The notes: a model not told the origin generated them from the letters alone. A stretch of 27,507 nucleotides of DNA from DATDRS01 sp035291605 (GCA_035291605.1 DATDRS010000115.1:1-27507), one strand, 5' to 3'; counted from the stretch's first letter, positions 12,994 to 21,022 are shown. Numbers and translations: made by a program.

Positions 12994-15810
12994 CTATCCA
13001 GCGTCGGCGCGTTCGAGTTTAACCGCGCACACTTTGTACTCCGGGATCTTCGCCACCGGGTCGAGCGCGGCGATGGTCAGGTTGTTGGCGTTTTGCGCGC
13101 CGGGAAAGTGGAAGTTGGCGAAGATCAGGCCGGGCGAAACGCGGTCGGTGATCACGGCTTCGGCCACCATCTCCCCGCGCCGCGATTTGACGCGCACGGT
13201 CTTGTAGCCGTTTAGTTCGAGCTTGGCCGCGTCCTCCGGGCTGATCTCGACCAGCGGCTGCGGATAGACGGCCAACAATCCCTCCGCCCGGCGCGTCATC
13301 TCGCCGCCGTGCCAATGATACAACACTCGCCCCGTGGTCAGCACCAGGGGGTATTCCGCGTCGGGCAACTCTTTGGCGGGGAGGTAGTCCACCGCGTGGA
13401 ATTTGCCTTTGCCGCGCGTGAACTGGCCGACGTGGAGGAGGGGTGTGCCCGGATGGTCTGCGCCCTTAACCGGCCAGTGAAGCTGGTCGCCGCGCTCCAG
13501 CCGGGCGTAGCTCACCCCGGCATAGGCGGGCGTGACGGCTGCGATTTCGCCCATGATTTGGGCCGGGGAGGCATAGTCCCAACCCGCTTGCGGTCCCACC
13601 GGGACGCGGTTCTCGACCAGCAGCACGCGGCGGGCCACCTCGGCGGTGATCTGCCAGTCGGGCTGAGCCTCGCCGGGCGGGTCAATCGCCTGGCGCACCA
13701 TCTGGATGCGGCGTTCGGTATTGGTGAACGTCCCGTCCTTCTCGGCGAATGACGCGCCGGGCAGCAGCACGTCCGCGAATTGCGACGTCTCCGACGGGAA
13801 GATTTCCTGCAGAACGACGAACTCGCACCGGCTCAGGCATTCACGCACGTGGTTGACGTCGGGCTCGGTGAGCATCGGATCTTCGCCCAGGATGTAGAGC
13901 GCGCGGAGTTGGCCCTCGCCCGCGGCGGGGATCATTTCGGTGACGGTCAGACCGGGTTTGTCTTGCAGGAAGAAGGAAGGCGGAAGGAGTTTTTCTTCTT
14001 CCTTCAATGCCCACGCCCCCGCGAATTTCTCCCTCACCTTCTCATCCGTCACGGGCTGGTAGCCGGGGAACACATTCGGCAGCGCGCCCATGTCGCACGC
14101 GCCCTGCACGTTGTTCTGCCCGCGCAGGGGGTTCACGCCGCCGCCGGGGACGCCCATGTTGCCCAGCAGCATCTGCAAATTGCCGAGGCTGAGCACGTTC
14201 ATCACGCCGGTCGTGTGCTGGGTGATGCCCATGGCCCAGATGACCGCCATGGGCTTGTGGCGCGCCAGCAGTTCGGCGGCTCTCAGCAAATCCGCGACCG
14301 GCACGCCCGTGATCTCGGAGACGACTCCCGGCGAGTACTTCTCGACCGTCGCCTTAAACTCGTCGTAACCTTCACACCGCGCGTCAATAAACCCCTGGTC
14401 CTGCCAGCCGTTTTTCAGGATGATGTGCATCAGGCCGTTGAGCAGAGCCACGTCGGTGCCGGGCTTCTGGCGCAGATGCAGCGCGGCGAACTCGGCGATG
14501 TCAATCCGGCGCGGGTCGGCCACGACAATCTTGACGCCGCGCCTCAGGGCGGCCTGCCTGATCTTCGCGCCGAAGACCGGGTGCTGCTCGGTGGTGTTGG
14601 AGCCGATGATGAAAATGGCCTGCGCATTCTGGACCACGTCGTCCAGGGTGTTGCTCATCGCGCCGGAACCGTAGCACATGGCCAGGCCGGCGACCGTGGA
14701 GGCGTGGCACAGCCGCGCGCAGTGATCCACGTTGTGCGCGCCGATGACCTGCCGCGCGAATTTCTGCATCAGATAATTCTCTTCGTTGGTGCATTTGGCT
14801 GAGGCGAATACGCCGATGGCGCCCGGCCCGGACTCGCGTTTGATCGCCGCCAGGCTCTGCGCCACGAGGTCGAGCGCCGTATTCCAGTCGGTTTCTACCC
14901 ATTCTCCTCGCTGGCGGATGGCAGACGGCGGATGACGCATCGCAGTTTGGTCAAGCAGATACTTGCGAACGCGGGGCTTCGTCAGACGGTCGGCGTGGTG
15001 CACGAAGTCGTATCCGTAGCGCCCTTTGACGCACAGCGCCATGTTGTTCACCGGGGCGTCCGGGTGGGAGGTGACGCGGAGAATGCGGTTATTTCTCACG
15101 TTCAGGTCGAACTGGCAGCCGACGCCGCAGTACGGGCAGGTCGTGGTCACGCACCTATCGGCCCGGCCCTTCCCGACCGACATCAGGTCGTCCAGCGCGC
15201 CCGTCGGGCAGTAAGCCGCGCACGCGCCGCACGATTCGCAGCGGGCCGCGAGCATGGTCGTGTCGGCCCCGGCGGCGAGGCGGGCGTCGAATCCGCGCCC
15301 GGCCACGCCCCACACGAACCGCCCCTGCACCTCGGCGCAGGCGCGCACGCAGCGGGTGCACAGGATGCACTTGTTGAGATCCACCCAGACAAACGGGTTG
15401 GGGTCGCTGTCCAGCTGGTAGCGGACGGGCGGCGCGACCCCGACGGGGAGGCGAGCGCCGTAATGCCGGACCCAGTGCATGAACTCGGTTTCATCCCGGT
15501 CCTCGGCCGCGTAGCCCGCGTCGTAGTAATTCTGGAGCAGGAGCTCGAGGATCGTCTTGCGCAGCCGCGCCAGGTCGGGCGTTTCCGTGCGGACGACCAT
15601 CCCCTCGCTCACCGGGAGGGTGCAGGCCGCCGGTTCGCCGCGTATGCCATCCACCTCCACGAGGCACAACCGGCACGAACCGACGGGCGACAAATCTTTG
15701 TGATAGCACAGCGTCGGGATGGTGAGGCCATGTGCGCCTGCAGCCTCGAGGACGGTCTGGCCCTCGCGCGCTTCGACGAGGTGATAGTTGATGGTGAGAT
15801 GGATGGTCAT
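12994..15810 (-). CDS. fdhF: Formate dehydrogenase catalytic (alpha) subunit, Mo/W type, Cys form
   Basis: The 938-residue protein has an N-terminal NuoG-like [2Fe-2S] domain (C35, C46, C49, C63). Two [4Fe-4S] sets follow (C148/C151/C154/C158 and C191/C194/C197/C201), then the molybdopterin oxidoreductase [4Fe-4S] site (C225, C228, C232, C260). The active site is HCARLCHASTVAGL with Cys368 (codon TGC) and His369, so it is not a selenoenzyme. The C-terminal molydop-binding domain (~820-930) is complete. It oxidises formate to CO2, or the reverse, and pairs with the NuoEF protein for NAD. The start at 15810 is fixed by a 4-bp ATGA overlap with the methyltransferase stop. Two stretches (~283-300 and ~601-616) look like insertions encoded by 7-bp repeats. 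Confidence 0.95.
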   Translation of the reverse strand: MTIHLTINYHLVEAREGQTVLEAAGAHGLTIPTLCYHKDLSPVGSCRLCLVEVDGIRGEPAACTLPVSEGMVVRTETPDLARLRKTILELLLQNYYDAGYAAEDRDETEFMHWVRHYGARLPVGVAPPVRYQLDSDPNPFVWVDLNKCILCTRCVRACAEVQGRFVWGVAGRGFDARLAAGADTTMLAARCESCGACAAYCPTGALDDLMSVGKGRADRCVTTTCPYCGVGCQFDLNVRNNRILRVTSHPDAPVNNMALCVKGRYGYDFVHHADRLTKPRVRKYLLDQTAMRHPPSAIRQRGEWVETDWNTALDLVAQSLAAIKRESGPGAIGVFASAKCTNEENYLMQKFARQVIGAHNVDHCARLCHASTVAGLAMCYGSGAMSNTLDDVVQNAQAIFIIGSNTTEQHPVFGAKIRQAALRRGVKIVVADPRRIDIAEFAALHLRQKPGTDVALLNGLMHIILKNGWQDQGFIDARCEGYDEFKATVEKYSPGVVSEITGVPVADLLRAAELLARHKPMAVIWAMGITQHTTGVMNVLSLGNLQMLLGNMGVPGGGVNPLRGQNNVQGACDMGALPNVFPGYQPVTDEKVREKFAGAWALKEEEKLLPPSFFLQDKPGLTVTEMIPAAGEGQLRALYILGEDPMLTEPDVNHVRECLSRCEFVVLQEIFPSETSQFADVLLPGASFAEKDGTFTNTERRIQMVRQAIDPPGEAQPDWQITAEVARRVLLVENRVPVGPQAGWDYASPAQIMGEIAAVTPAYAGVSYARLERGDQLHWPVKGADHPGTPLLHVGQFTRGKGKFHAVDYLPAKELPDAEYPLVLTTGRVLYHWHGGEMTRRAEGLLAVYPQPLVEISPEDAAKLELNGYKTVRVKSRRGEMVAEAVITDRVSPGLIFANFHFPGAQNANNLTIAALDPVAKIPEYKVCAVKLERADAG
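13968..14005. repeat. Palindromic 7-bp repeat inside the formate dehydrogenase gene (site 1)
   Basis: GGAAGAA, GGAAGGC and GGAAGGA are followed by GTTTTTC, TTCTTCC and TTC; the first three units are inverse to the last ones. It encodes the odd stretch KEEEKLLPPSFFLQ just before the conserved KPGLTVTEM. Confidence 0.6.
14906..14954. repeat. 7-bp repeat inside the formate dehydrogenase gene (site 2)
   Basis: GGCGGAT, GGCAGAC, GGCGGAT, GACGCAT, CGCAGTT and TGGTCAA can be read from 14913. It encodes the extra TAMRHPPSAIRQR between KPRVR and GEWVETDW, where relatives usually have only a few residues. Confidence 0.65.
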
Positions 15811-16553
15811 AGGCTCTGCCTCGGCTTCAATATGTAGATCGCCCATCCAAAGTACTCGCGCGCGAAGCGCGTGTACTCGTTCTGGCTGTGGTGCAAATGC
15901 CGGATGACTTCGTCCCGCTCGAGGTGGGCGGGGTTCTCGTCGAGCCAGCGCAGCAGCCCGCGCCAGTTCTCCGACTCGTAGTGATCCCAGTCGTCCTGGC
16001 TGGCCCGCACGACGTATTCGAGGTCAAACCCGTTTTCGCGGGCCATGGTGAGCAATTCCGACTCGGTGTGTACCGAGGTCTCGCCCCGGGAGTAGTCGGG
16101 CGGCACGTGGGATCTGTGCCAGTATGCTTCGCCGACGGCGAGGCGGCCGCCGGGGCGGATCGCTTCTTTCATCCGGCCCAGCGCCGCGTGAAATCCACCC
16201 TCCCAGATGAAGGTGGCCCCGATGCAGGCGGCGACGTCAAACGCGCCTGGCTCGAATGGGTATGCGGCGGCGTCCCCGCAGACGATTTGAATGCGCCCGG
16301 CCAAGCCGCGCTCGGCCAGCCGCTGCCGCGCCCGTTCGCAGGCCAGCGGGCGGAGGTCTATGCCGGTCCCGGCCACGCCGAAGTGCTGCGCCCACAGCGC
16401 CAGCACCCCGCCCACGCCGCAGCCGAAGTCAATGACCCGCGCGCCTTCCCTTAGTCCCAGCACCCGGCCCACGGCGATGATCTTCTCGGGCGAGGTCGGG
16501 TTGAGCAGTTCCATGTCGCGCTCAGAGATGTCTTTCAGGTCGAGGAAGTTCAT
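15807..16553 (-). CDS. Class I SAM-dependent methyltransferase embedded in the formate dehydrogenase operon
   Basis: The 248-residue protein has the Rossmann SAM-binding motif I VIDFGCGVGGVLALW (~40-54), an acidic motif (GIDLRPLACERAR) and a motif near QIVCGDAAAYPF, followed by GAFDVAACIGATFIW and IRPGGRLAVGEAYW. The C-terminal region is rich in Trp, His and acidic residues. ATG 16553 has GGAGGAGGG just upstream and lies 14 bp after the NuoEF stop, and its own stop overlaps the fdhF start by ATGA. Such tight packing implies coupled expression. The methyl acceptor is unknown; a role in enzyme or cofactor maturation is speculative. Confidence 0.9.
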   Translation of the reverse strand: MNFLDLKDISERDMELLNPTSPEKIIAVGRVLGLREGARVIDFGCGVGGVLALWAQHFGVAGTGIDLRPLACERARQRLAERGLAGRIQIVCGDAAAYPFEPGAFDVAACIGATFIWEGGFHAALGRMKEAIRPGGRLAVGEAYWHRSHVPPDYSRGETSVHTESELLTMARENGFDLEYVVRASQDDWDHYESENWRGLLRWLDENPAHLERDEVIRHLHHSQNEYTRFAREYFGWAIYILKPRQSL

Positions 16554-16567
16554 CGCGCCCTCCTCCG

Positions 16568-18334
16568 TCAGGCTTGCTCGGCGGCTTCAAAGATCTCGGC
16601 AAAGTGACGCAAGGCCGATTTTAGCGGCAGGGCGGCCGATTGGCCCAACCCGCAGAACGACGCGGTTTGCAGGATGTCCGCGAGCCGGGTGAGCTCGATC
16701 ACGTCGCCCGCGCGGCCCTGACCCGAAGCCATCCGCTCCAGGATTTCGCGCGCCTGGCGCGTGCCCACCCGGCAAGGTGTGCACTTGCCGCAGGACTCGA
16801 CTTCAAAGAAGCGCATCAGCTCGCGGAGCAGGGCCACTGGTGAGACTGACTGGTCGCAGATGAGAAACGCGCCGGCGCCCAGCGACACGCCCTGGGCGGC
16901 GGAGGCGTAGTCAATGGGGAGGTCGAGCAGAGGCGGGGGCACAATCGTCCCGGCAGCCCCGCCCGTCAGCGCAAAGTTGAAGGTCGAGTCCGGGAGCATC
17001 CCACCGCCGAAGTCGTCAACGACCTGCCGCAGCGTCAGCCCGAAGGGCGCTTCGAACAGGCCGGGGCGGTTGACATGGCCGAGGAGTGCATACAGTTTTG
17101 TGCCAGGCGTCCGTACAGGTGATGCATTCTGCGCCGCCGCCACAGACCGATACCACGCCGCGCCGTTGGCGACGATGGCCGGGACGGCGGAGAAGGTCTC
17201 TACGTTGTTCACGGCGGTGGGCTGCCCGCGATAACCGTGGGTGGTGGGGTAGGGTGGGCGGACGCGCGGCTCACCGCGTTGGCCCTCGAGCGATTCGAGC
17301 AGGGCCGTCTCTTCGCCGCAGATGTATGCGCCCGCGCCGCGATGGACGTGCAGGTAGAAAGGGCCGCTGTGAGAATCGTCCGCGCACACGCCGATGTGCT
17401 CGAACCAACCGTGCGCTTCTGCCTGCCGGATGGCGCGTTCGAGCCGGGCGGCCTGCGCTTCGTACTCGCCGCGAATATAGATGAAGCCCTCGCCCGCGCC
17501 GACGGCGTACGCGGCGAGCGCGATGCCCTCGATGAGTTGATGAGGATCGGCGTCAATGAGCACGCGGTCTTTGAAGACGAGCGGCTCCGACTCGTCGGCG
17601 TTGCACACGACGTATTTGGGCGAGGCCCCGGCCTGCGCGACCATGCGCCACTTGCGCCCGGCGGGGAAGCCCGCGCCCCCGCGGCCGGTCAGACCTGAGG
17701 CCTCGACCTCGGCGAGCACGCTCTCAGGCGGTTGGGAGAGCGCCTTTTGCAGCGCCTGGTAAGCGCCACGCGCCATCGCCGCCTCGATGGAGTCAGGATC
17801 AATCTTCCCGGCGCGGGCGAGCAGGAGGCGCGTTTCACCGGGATGCGGCCGGGCATATATTGGGGATTCTCCAGCCAAATCCCGGCGCTCGGTTAGTTTG
17901 TAGTCGGCCAGCAGCGGCCCGGCTGGGTGGCTGTCAATCAGCGCCGCCGGGGCGCGGTCGCACAGACCGAGGCAGCTCGTGCGCTCGACCTTCCAGTCCC
18001 GGCCGAACTCGGCTTCGAGGGCCGTGCGCGCCAGCGCCGCGTTGCGCAGCCAGCAGGCCGGGCCGTCGCACACGCGGATGACCGGCCGCGCGTCAGGCGC
18101 AGGGGCGACGGAGAACATCGAGTAGAAAGTCGCCACGCCGTAAGCGCGTCCGGCGGGGAGGCCGAGGGCACGGGCGACCTCCGCGATGGCGGCGGGAGAC
18201 AGGCCGCCCTGCCGGGCCTGCAGGGACTGCAAGATCGCGAGGATCATCCCCGGGTCGCGCCGGTGCTCGCGCGAAGCGGCCAGCGCGGCAATCTCCGGGT
18301 CAATGGGTCGTCGGGCGAGGGGGGAGTTGGGCAT
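16568..18334 (-). CDS. Fused NuoE-NuoF-type NADH-binding subunit of formate dehydrogenase
   Basis: The 588-residue protein is a natural fusion. Residues ~15-150 are NuoE/HoxE-like with [2Fe-2S] ligands C89, C94, C121 and C125. Residues ~165-588 are NuoF-like with the NADH/FMN site (GRGGAGFPAGRKW, ~217-229), NADESEPLVFKDR, HRGAGAYICGEETALLESLEG and [4Fe-4S] ligands C515, C518, C521 and C561. It passes electrons between FdhA and NAD through FMN. ATG 18334 has GAGG 6 nt upstream; the TTG at 18346 is less likely. It follows the formate transporter by 73 bp and is first in the run fdh subunit, methyltransferase, fdhF, VIT. Confidence 0.94.
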   Translation of the reverse strand: MPNSPLARRPIDPEIAALAASREHRRDPGMILAILQSLQARQGGLSPAAIAEVARALGLPAGRAYGVATFYSMFSVAPAPDARPVIRVCDGPACWLRNAALARTALEAEFGRDWKVERTSCLGLCDRAPAALIDSHPAGPLLADYKLTERRDLAGESPIYARPHPGETRLLLARAGKIDPDSIEAAMARGAYQALQKALSQPPESVLAEVEASGLTGRGGAGFPAGRKWRMVAQAGASPKYVVCNADESEPLVFKDRVLIDADPHQLIEGIALAAYAVGAGEGFIYIRGEYEAQAARLERAIRQAEAHGWFEHIGVCADDSHSGPFYLHVHRGAGAYICGEETALLESLEGQRGEPRVRPPYPTTHGYRGQPTAVNNVETFSAVPAIVANGAAWYRSVAAAQNASPVRTPGTKLYALLGHVNRPGLFEAPFGLTLRQVVDDFGGGMLPDSTFNFALTGGAAGTIVPPPLLDLPIDYASAAQGVSLGAGAFLICDQSVSPVALLRELMRFFEVESCGKCTPCRVGTRQAREILERMASGQGRAGDVIELTRLADILQTASFCGLGQSAALPLKSALRHFAEIFEAAEQA

Positions 18335-18362
18335 GACAAACCTCAAAGAAACGTAATGGGAT

Positions 18363-18386
18363 GCAGGGCCATGGCCCCGCCCCTAC
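18363..18386. repeat. GTAGGGGCGG palindromic element
   Basis: On the minus strand GTAGGGGCGG leads into GGCCATGGCC and CTGC, a near-palindrome between the transporter and the NuoEF gene. It shares its first 10 bases with 9306-9315. Confidence 0.5.
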
Positions 18387-18407
18387 GATATAATGATGGC
18401 GGTTATT

Positions 18408-19367
18408 TCAAGGATTTCCATGGCCGCCGTCCGCACCTACGCTCAGGGCCGCGCCGCCGACAGGAACGGATTCGGCGGCGCCAGCCTCTTTGGGCACAGG
18501 CGGGAACCCGGGAGGCTGGCGCAGGTACACGAACCAGTACACCGCGCCCACGAATACCGCGCCCCCGATGATGTTGCCCAGGGTCACGGGCAGGAGATTA
18601 TTGAACAGGAAATTGCCCCAGGTGAGATGGGGATAGTCGGCGGCGGTCTTGCCAATGCTGGCCCAAAACGACGCAGGCGCGCCGGCTTTGATGAACAGCC
18701 CGGCAGGGATGAAATACATATTGGCGATGCTGTGCTCGAACCCGGCGGCCACAAACGCCGAGATGGGCGGAATGATGGCGAGGATCCGGTCGGTGGTGGT
18801 GCGCGCGCTGAAGGTCAGCCAGACCGCGAGGCACACGAGGGCGTTGCACAGAATCCCCAGCGCCACCGCCGGGATGAATGACAATCCGGACTTGGCGTTT
18901 GCGGTCGCGAGCGCCGCCGCGCCCACCAACCCGTTCCCTTGCAGGTATTGACTGCTGAAGTAAGCCAGCACGGCCGTCCCCACGGCCCCCACGAAGTTCC
19001 CGAGGTACACGATCAGCCAGTTGCGCAGGAGCAGGCGGGTGCTCACTTTACGGTTGGCCCATGCCATCACAATCAGGTTGTTGCCGGTGAACAACTCTGC
19101 GCCGCCAACGACGACGAGGATCAGTCCCAACGAGAAGACTGCGCCGGCCAGGAGGCGGGTGACGCCATAGGGCAGCTTGTCTTCGGCCCCGGCGACGACG
19201 GTGATGGAGAAGATGGCGCCGAGGGCGATGAACGCCCCCGCAAGGATGGCGAGGACGAACATGCTGACCGGGTTGAGATGCGCCTTCCGGACGCCGATCT
19301 GCTCTGCTTTGGCCGCCATCTCCGCAGGGATCAGCGCGTCGAACTGCAACTCGTTATTAACTGCCAT
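18408..19367 (-). CDS. Formate/nitrite transporter (FocA/FdhC family)
   Basis: The 319-residue integral membrane protein has six predicted spans and FNT signatures: GAFIALGAIFSI in span 1, GGAELFTGNNLIV in the broken helix of span 2, NWLIVYLGNFVGA, and FEHSIANMYFIPAG, which holds the central His of the pore. The last ~40 residues are a polar Pro/Gly tail. ATG 19367 has AAGGAG upstream. The FNT family moves formate, nitrite, hydrosulfide or lactate; the neighbouring formate dehydrogenase makes formate the likely substrate. It probably heads the formate operon, delivering substrate to the cytoplasmic NAD-linked enzyme, though a separate promoter in the 73-bp gap is possible. Confidence 0.94.
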   Translation of the reverse strand: MAVNNELQFDALIPAEMAAKAEQIGVRKAHLNPVSMFVLAILAGAFIALGAIFSITVVAGAEDKLPYGVTRLLAGAVFSLGLILVVVGGAELFTGNNLIVMAWANRKVSTRLLLRNWLIVYLGNFVGAVGTAVLAYFSSQYLQGNGLVGAAALATANAKSGLSFIPAVALGILCNALVCLAVWLTFSARTTTDRILAIIPPISAFVAAGFEHSIANMYFIPAGLFIKAGAPASFWASIGKTAADYPHLTWGNFLFNNLLPVTLGNIIGGAVFVGAVYWFVYLRQPPGFPPVPKEAGAAESVPVGGAALSVGADGGHGNP

Positions 19368-19480
19368 AAAAGGCGCTCCTTATCTGGCCGACATCTTACC
19401 GGGCCAGGCAACCGGGCGGCAGTGGCAAACGTCTAGGGGACGAGCGCAGGATGTCATTGGGGGACGGTGGCGCAGGGGAA

Positions 19481-19521
19481 ACAAAATCGGGGGGCAAGCC
19501 TGCCACTTAGGCTCGCCCCCC
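19481..19521 (-). terminator. Intrinsic terminator of the CBS gene
   Basis: GGGGGGCAAGCCT (19489-19501) and AGGCTCGCCCCCC (19509-19521) form a 13-bp stem with one mismatch. On the minus strand the stem is followed by GATTTTGT. It lies 56 bp past the CBS stop. Confidence 0.85.
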
Positions 19522-19576
19522 ACGGCGGAGGAGACCACCGCAAACCCACGGGGGAAACCGGATGATGATCCGGGGA

Positions 19577-20023
19577 TCAGGTGACTTCTAATGCTTTCTG
19601 GTCTTCCTTGTCCCACATCTTCACCACCAGGCGGAAGATGTCGGACTCGGTGATAATGCCCATCAGGCGATCGTCTTCGACCACCGGCAAGCCGGAAATC
19701 TTGCGGTTGAGCATCAGGTTCGCAGCATCTTGAATGGTCGTGTTGGGGCTGACCGTGACCGGATTTTTGGTCATGATGCGGTCGAGCGTCAGCTTGCCGA
19801 CCAGATAGTGCAACTCAAAGATGCTCAGGCTGGTCGCCTCTGAAGGCTCCGCACCGCGGATGTCGCCGCGCGTGACGATGCCGACCAGTTGGCCGTCCTG
19901 GACGACAGGCAGCCGCCGGATGCGGTTGTCCTTCATGATCTTGTGCGCCTCGGGAAGATTGGTCTCAGGCGTCACCGTGATCGGGTTGGGGGTCATCCAG
20001 TCTTTAACGAGTTCTTTCTTCAT
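19577..20023 (-). CDS. Two-CBS-domain protein
   Basis: The 148-residue protein consists of two CBS domains. The first (~8-58) has VKDWMTPNPITVTPETNL and RIRRLPVVQDGQLVGIVTRGDI. The second (~82-135) has LDRIMTKNPVTVSPNTTI and ISGLPVVEDDRLMGIITESDI. CBS pairs usually bind adenine nucleotides or SAM and signal energy or stress. ATG 20023 with AAAGGT just upstream starts right at the domain; the longer frame to 20179 would run through the promoter and was rejected. It is divergent from the DsbA-like gene and has its own terminator. A TGAC-N4-GTCA palindrome lies at about -42 from the inferred transcription start. Confidence 0.92.
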   Translation of the reverse strand: MKKELVKDWMTPNPITVTPETNLPEAHKIMKDNRIRRLPVVQDGQLVGIVTRGDIRGAEPSEATSLSIFELHYLVGKLTLDRIMTKNPVTVSPNTTIQDAANLMLNRKISGLPVVEDDRLMGIITESDIFRLVVKMWDKEDQKALEVT

Positions 20024-20063
20024 GGTTACCTTTATGGTTAAGGCGCGTGCTTGATCCGGGTGT

Positions 20064-20106
20064 AGTATAGGTGAGCCTACCCAGCCAACGAAGTGACCTT
20101 TGTCAT
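20064..20106 (-). promoter_or_regulatory. CBS gene promoter with activator-like palindrome (copy 2)
   Basis: On the minus strand TATACT (20064-20069) is a good -10 with no good -35. The site ATGACAAAGGTCAC (20093-20106) is centred near -42, the usual place for class II activation by Crp/Fnr-type proteins. It matches 11318-11331 at 13 of 14 positions. Confidence 0.5.
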
Positions 20107-20260
20107 TTCCCCAGGTGATGAAATTCCACTTTTTAGCCTCCGAATTACACAATTCCCCGCAAATAGGGAAGATTGTCACTACAGGCGGCTTGATGGGGTT
20201 TCTATACTCAGCCGGGAGGCGTAAGTCCTATATAATTATAATTGTGGAGGGAGATACGGT

Positions 20261-20968
20261 ATGAGTAAACGCGAAGAACTGAGAAAGCGCCGCCAGCAGC
20301 AGACCCGGCGCACGCAGCGGATGGTCCTTGGCGCGATTGCGGCGCTGGCCGTGGCCGTGACGGGTTATCTGATTTACCAGAACACCCGCCCGATTGGCGA
20401 GATCACGACGATCGAGAAAGAAACGTGGCCTTTCACCGACGGCAAGGCGCTCGGCGCGGCGGACACCAGAGTAGTGATCAGGGAGTTTTCGGACTTCCAG
20501 TGACCGTACTGCCGGCAATTTGCCACTGACGTGGAACGTCAGCTCATTGATGAATTTGTCAGCACGGGGCAGATCCGTATTGAGTATCATCACTACATCG
20601 TTGTAGACGGGAATGTCGGCGGCAGCGAGTCGCGCCGCGCGGCCGAGGCGAGCGAGTGCGCCAACGAGCAGGGCGAGTTCTGGAATTATCACGCGATGGT
20701 GTTCGCCAACTGGAACGGCGAAGGGCAGGGCGCGTTCAGCGACCGCCGCCTGAAAGCCTTCGCCGAAAAACTCGGGCTGGATACCGGGGAGTTCAACGCC
20801 TGCTTCGACAGCCGTCGTTACGCCTCGAACGTGCAGGCGGACGAAGCCCTGGCCCAGTCGTTGGGGGTGAGCGGCACGCCGACGTTGTTCGTGAACGACA
20901 TCCGCGTTCAGAATCCTTTGAATATTGAAGAATACCGGGCGCTCATTCCGGCAGCCTTAGGTCAGTAA
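20261..20968 (+). CDS. Membrane-anchored DsbA-like thiol oxidoreductase, probable selenoprotein (UPYC)
   Basis: The frame runs from ATG 20261 (GGAGG upstream) to TAA 20968 with one in-frame TGA at 20501-20503 (codon 81). The first 80 codons give a basic N-terminus, a membrane anchor (~21-40) and the thioredoxin-fold start VVIREFSDFQ. Codons after the TGA continue exactly as a DsbA-like protein: PYCRQFATDVERQLIDEF, an alpha-helical insert with EFWNYHAMVFAN and FAEKLGLDTGEFNACFDS, and the cis-Pro motif VSGTPTLFVND. TGA sits where the nucleophilic Cys of CPYC belongs, so the active site would be Sec81-Pro-Tyr-Cys84. A SECIS-like hairpin follows. With Sec the protein is 235 residues. The alternative is a nonsense mutation at the catalytic codon, with an unrelated restart at GTG 20531, but that fragment would lack the active site. 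Confidence 0.88.
20526..20542 (+). promoter_or_regulatory. Candidate bacterial SECIS element
   Basis: CTGACGT (20526-20532) and ACGTCAG (20536-20542) form a perfect 7-bp stem with loop GGA, or a 6-bp stem with loop TGGAA. The loop begins 29 nt after the TGA and has G in its first two positions. This fits the published bacterial SECIS consensus: a short apical loop with an early G, about 16-37 nt after the UGA. Confidence 0.72.
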
Positions 20969-21022
20969 GATCATCCCTGGCAGGTCATCCCGGCCGGTCA
21001 GGTTTTTTCAGGAAGGTTGGCT

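Noticed and set aside
14700..14720. Possible selenocysteine at the formate dehydrogenase active site
   Set aside because: The codon in RLCH is TGC, a plain cysteine; the frame has no internal stop.
13780..14802. 340-codon open frame on +
   Set aside because: It is antisense to the formate dehydrogenase gene with no recognisable motif.
20024..20179. N-terminal extension of the CBS protein
   Set aside because: It would run through the promoter and a palindromic site; ATG 20023 has its own ribosome binding site at the domain start.
20190..20236. Promoter for the DsbA-like gene
   Set aside because: TATACT (20203) and TATAAT (20231) are good -10 matches, but no acceptable -35 lies at 16-18 bp from either.
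20531..20968. Separate short gene from GTG 20531
   Set aside because: It is the continuation of the DsbA-like frame after the TGA and would lack the membrane anchor and active site.
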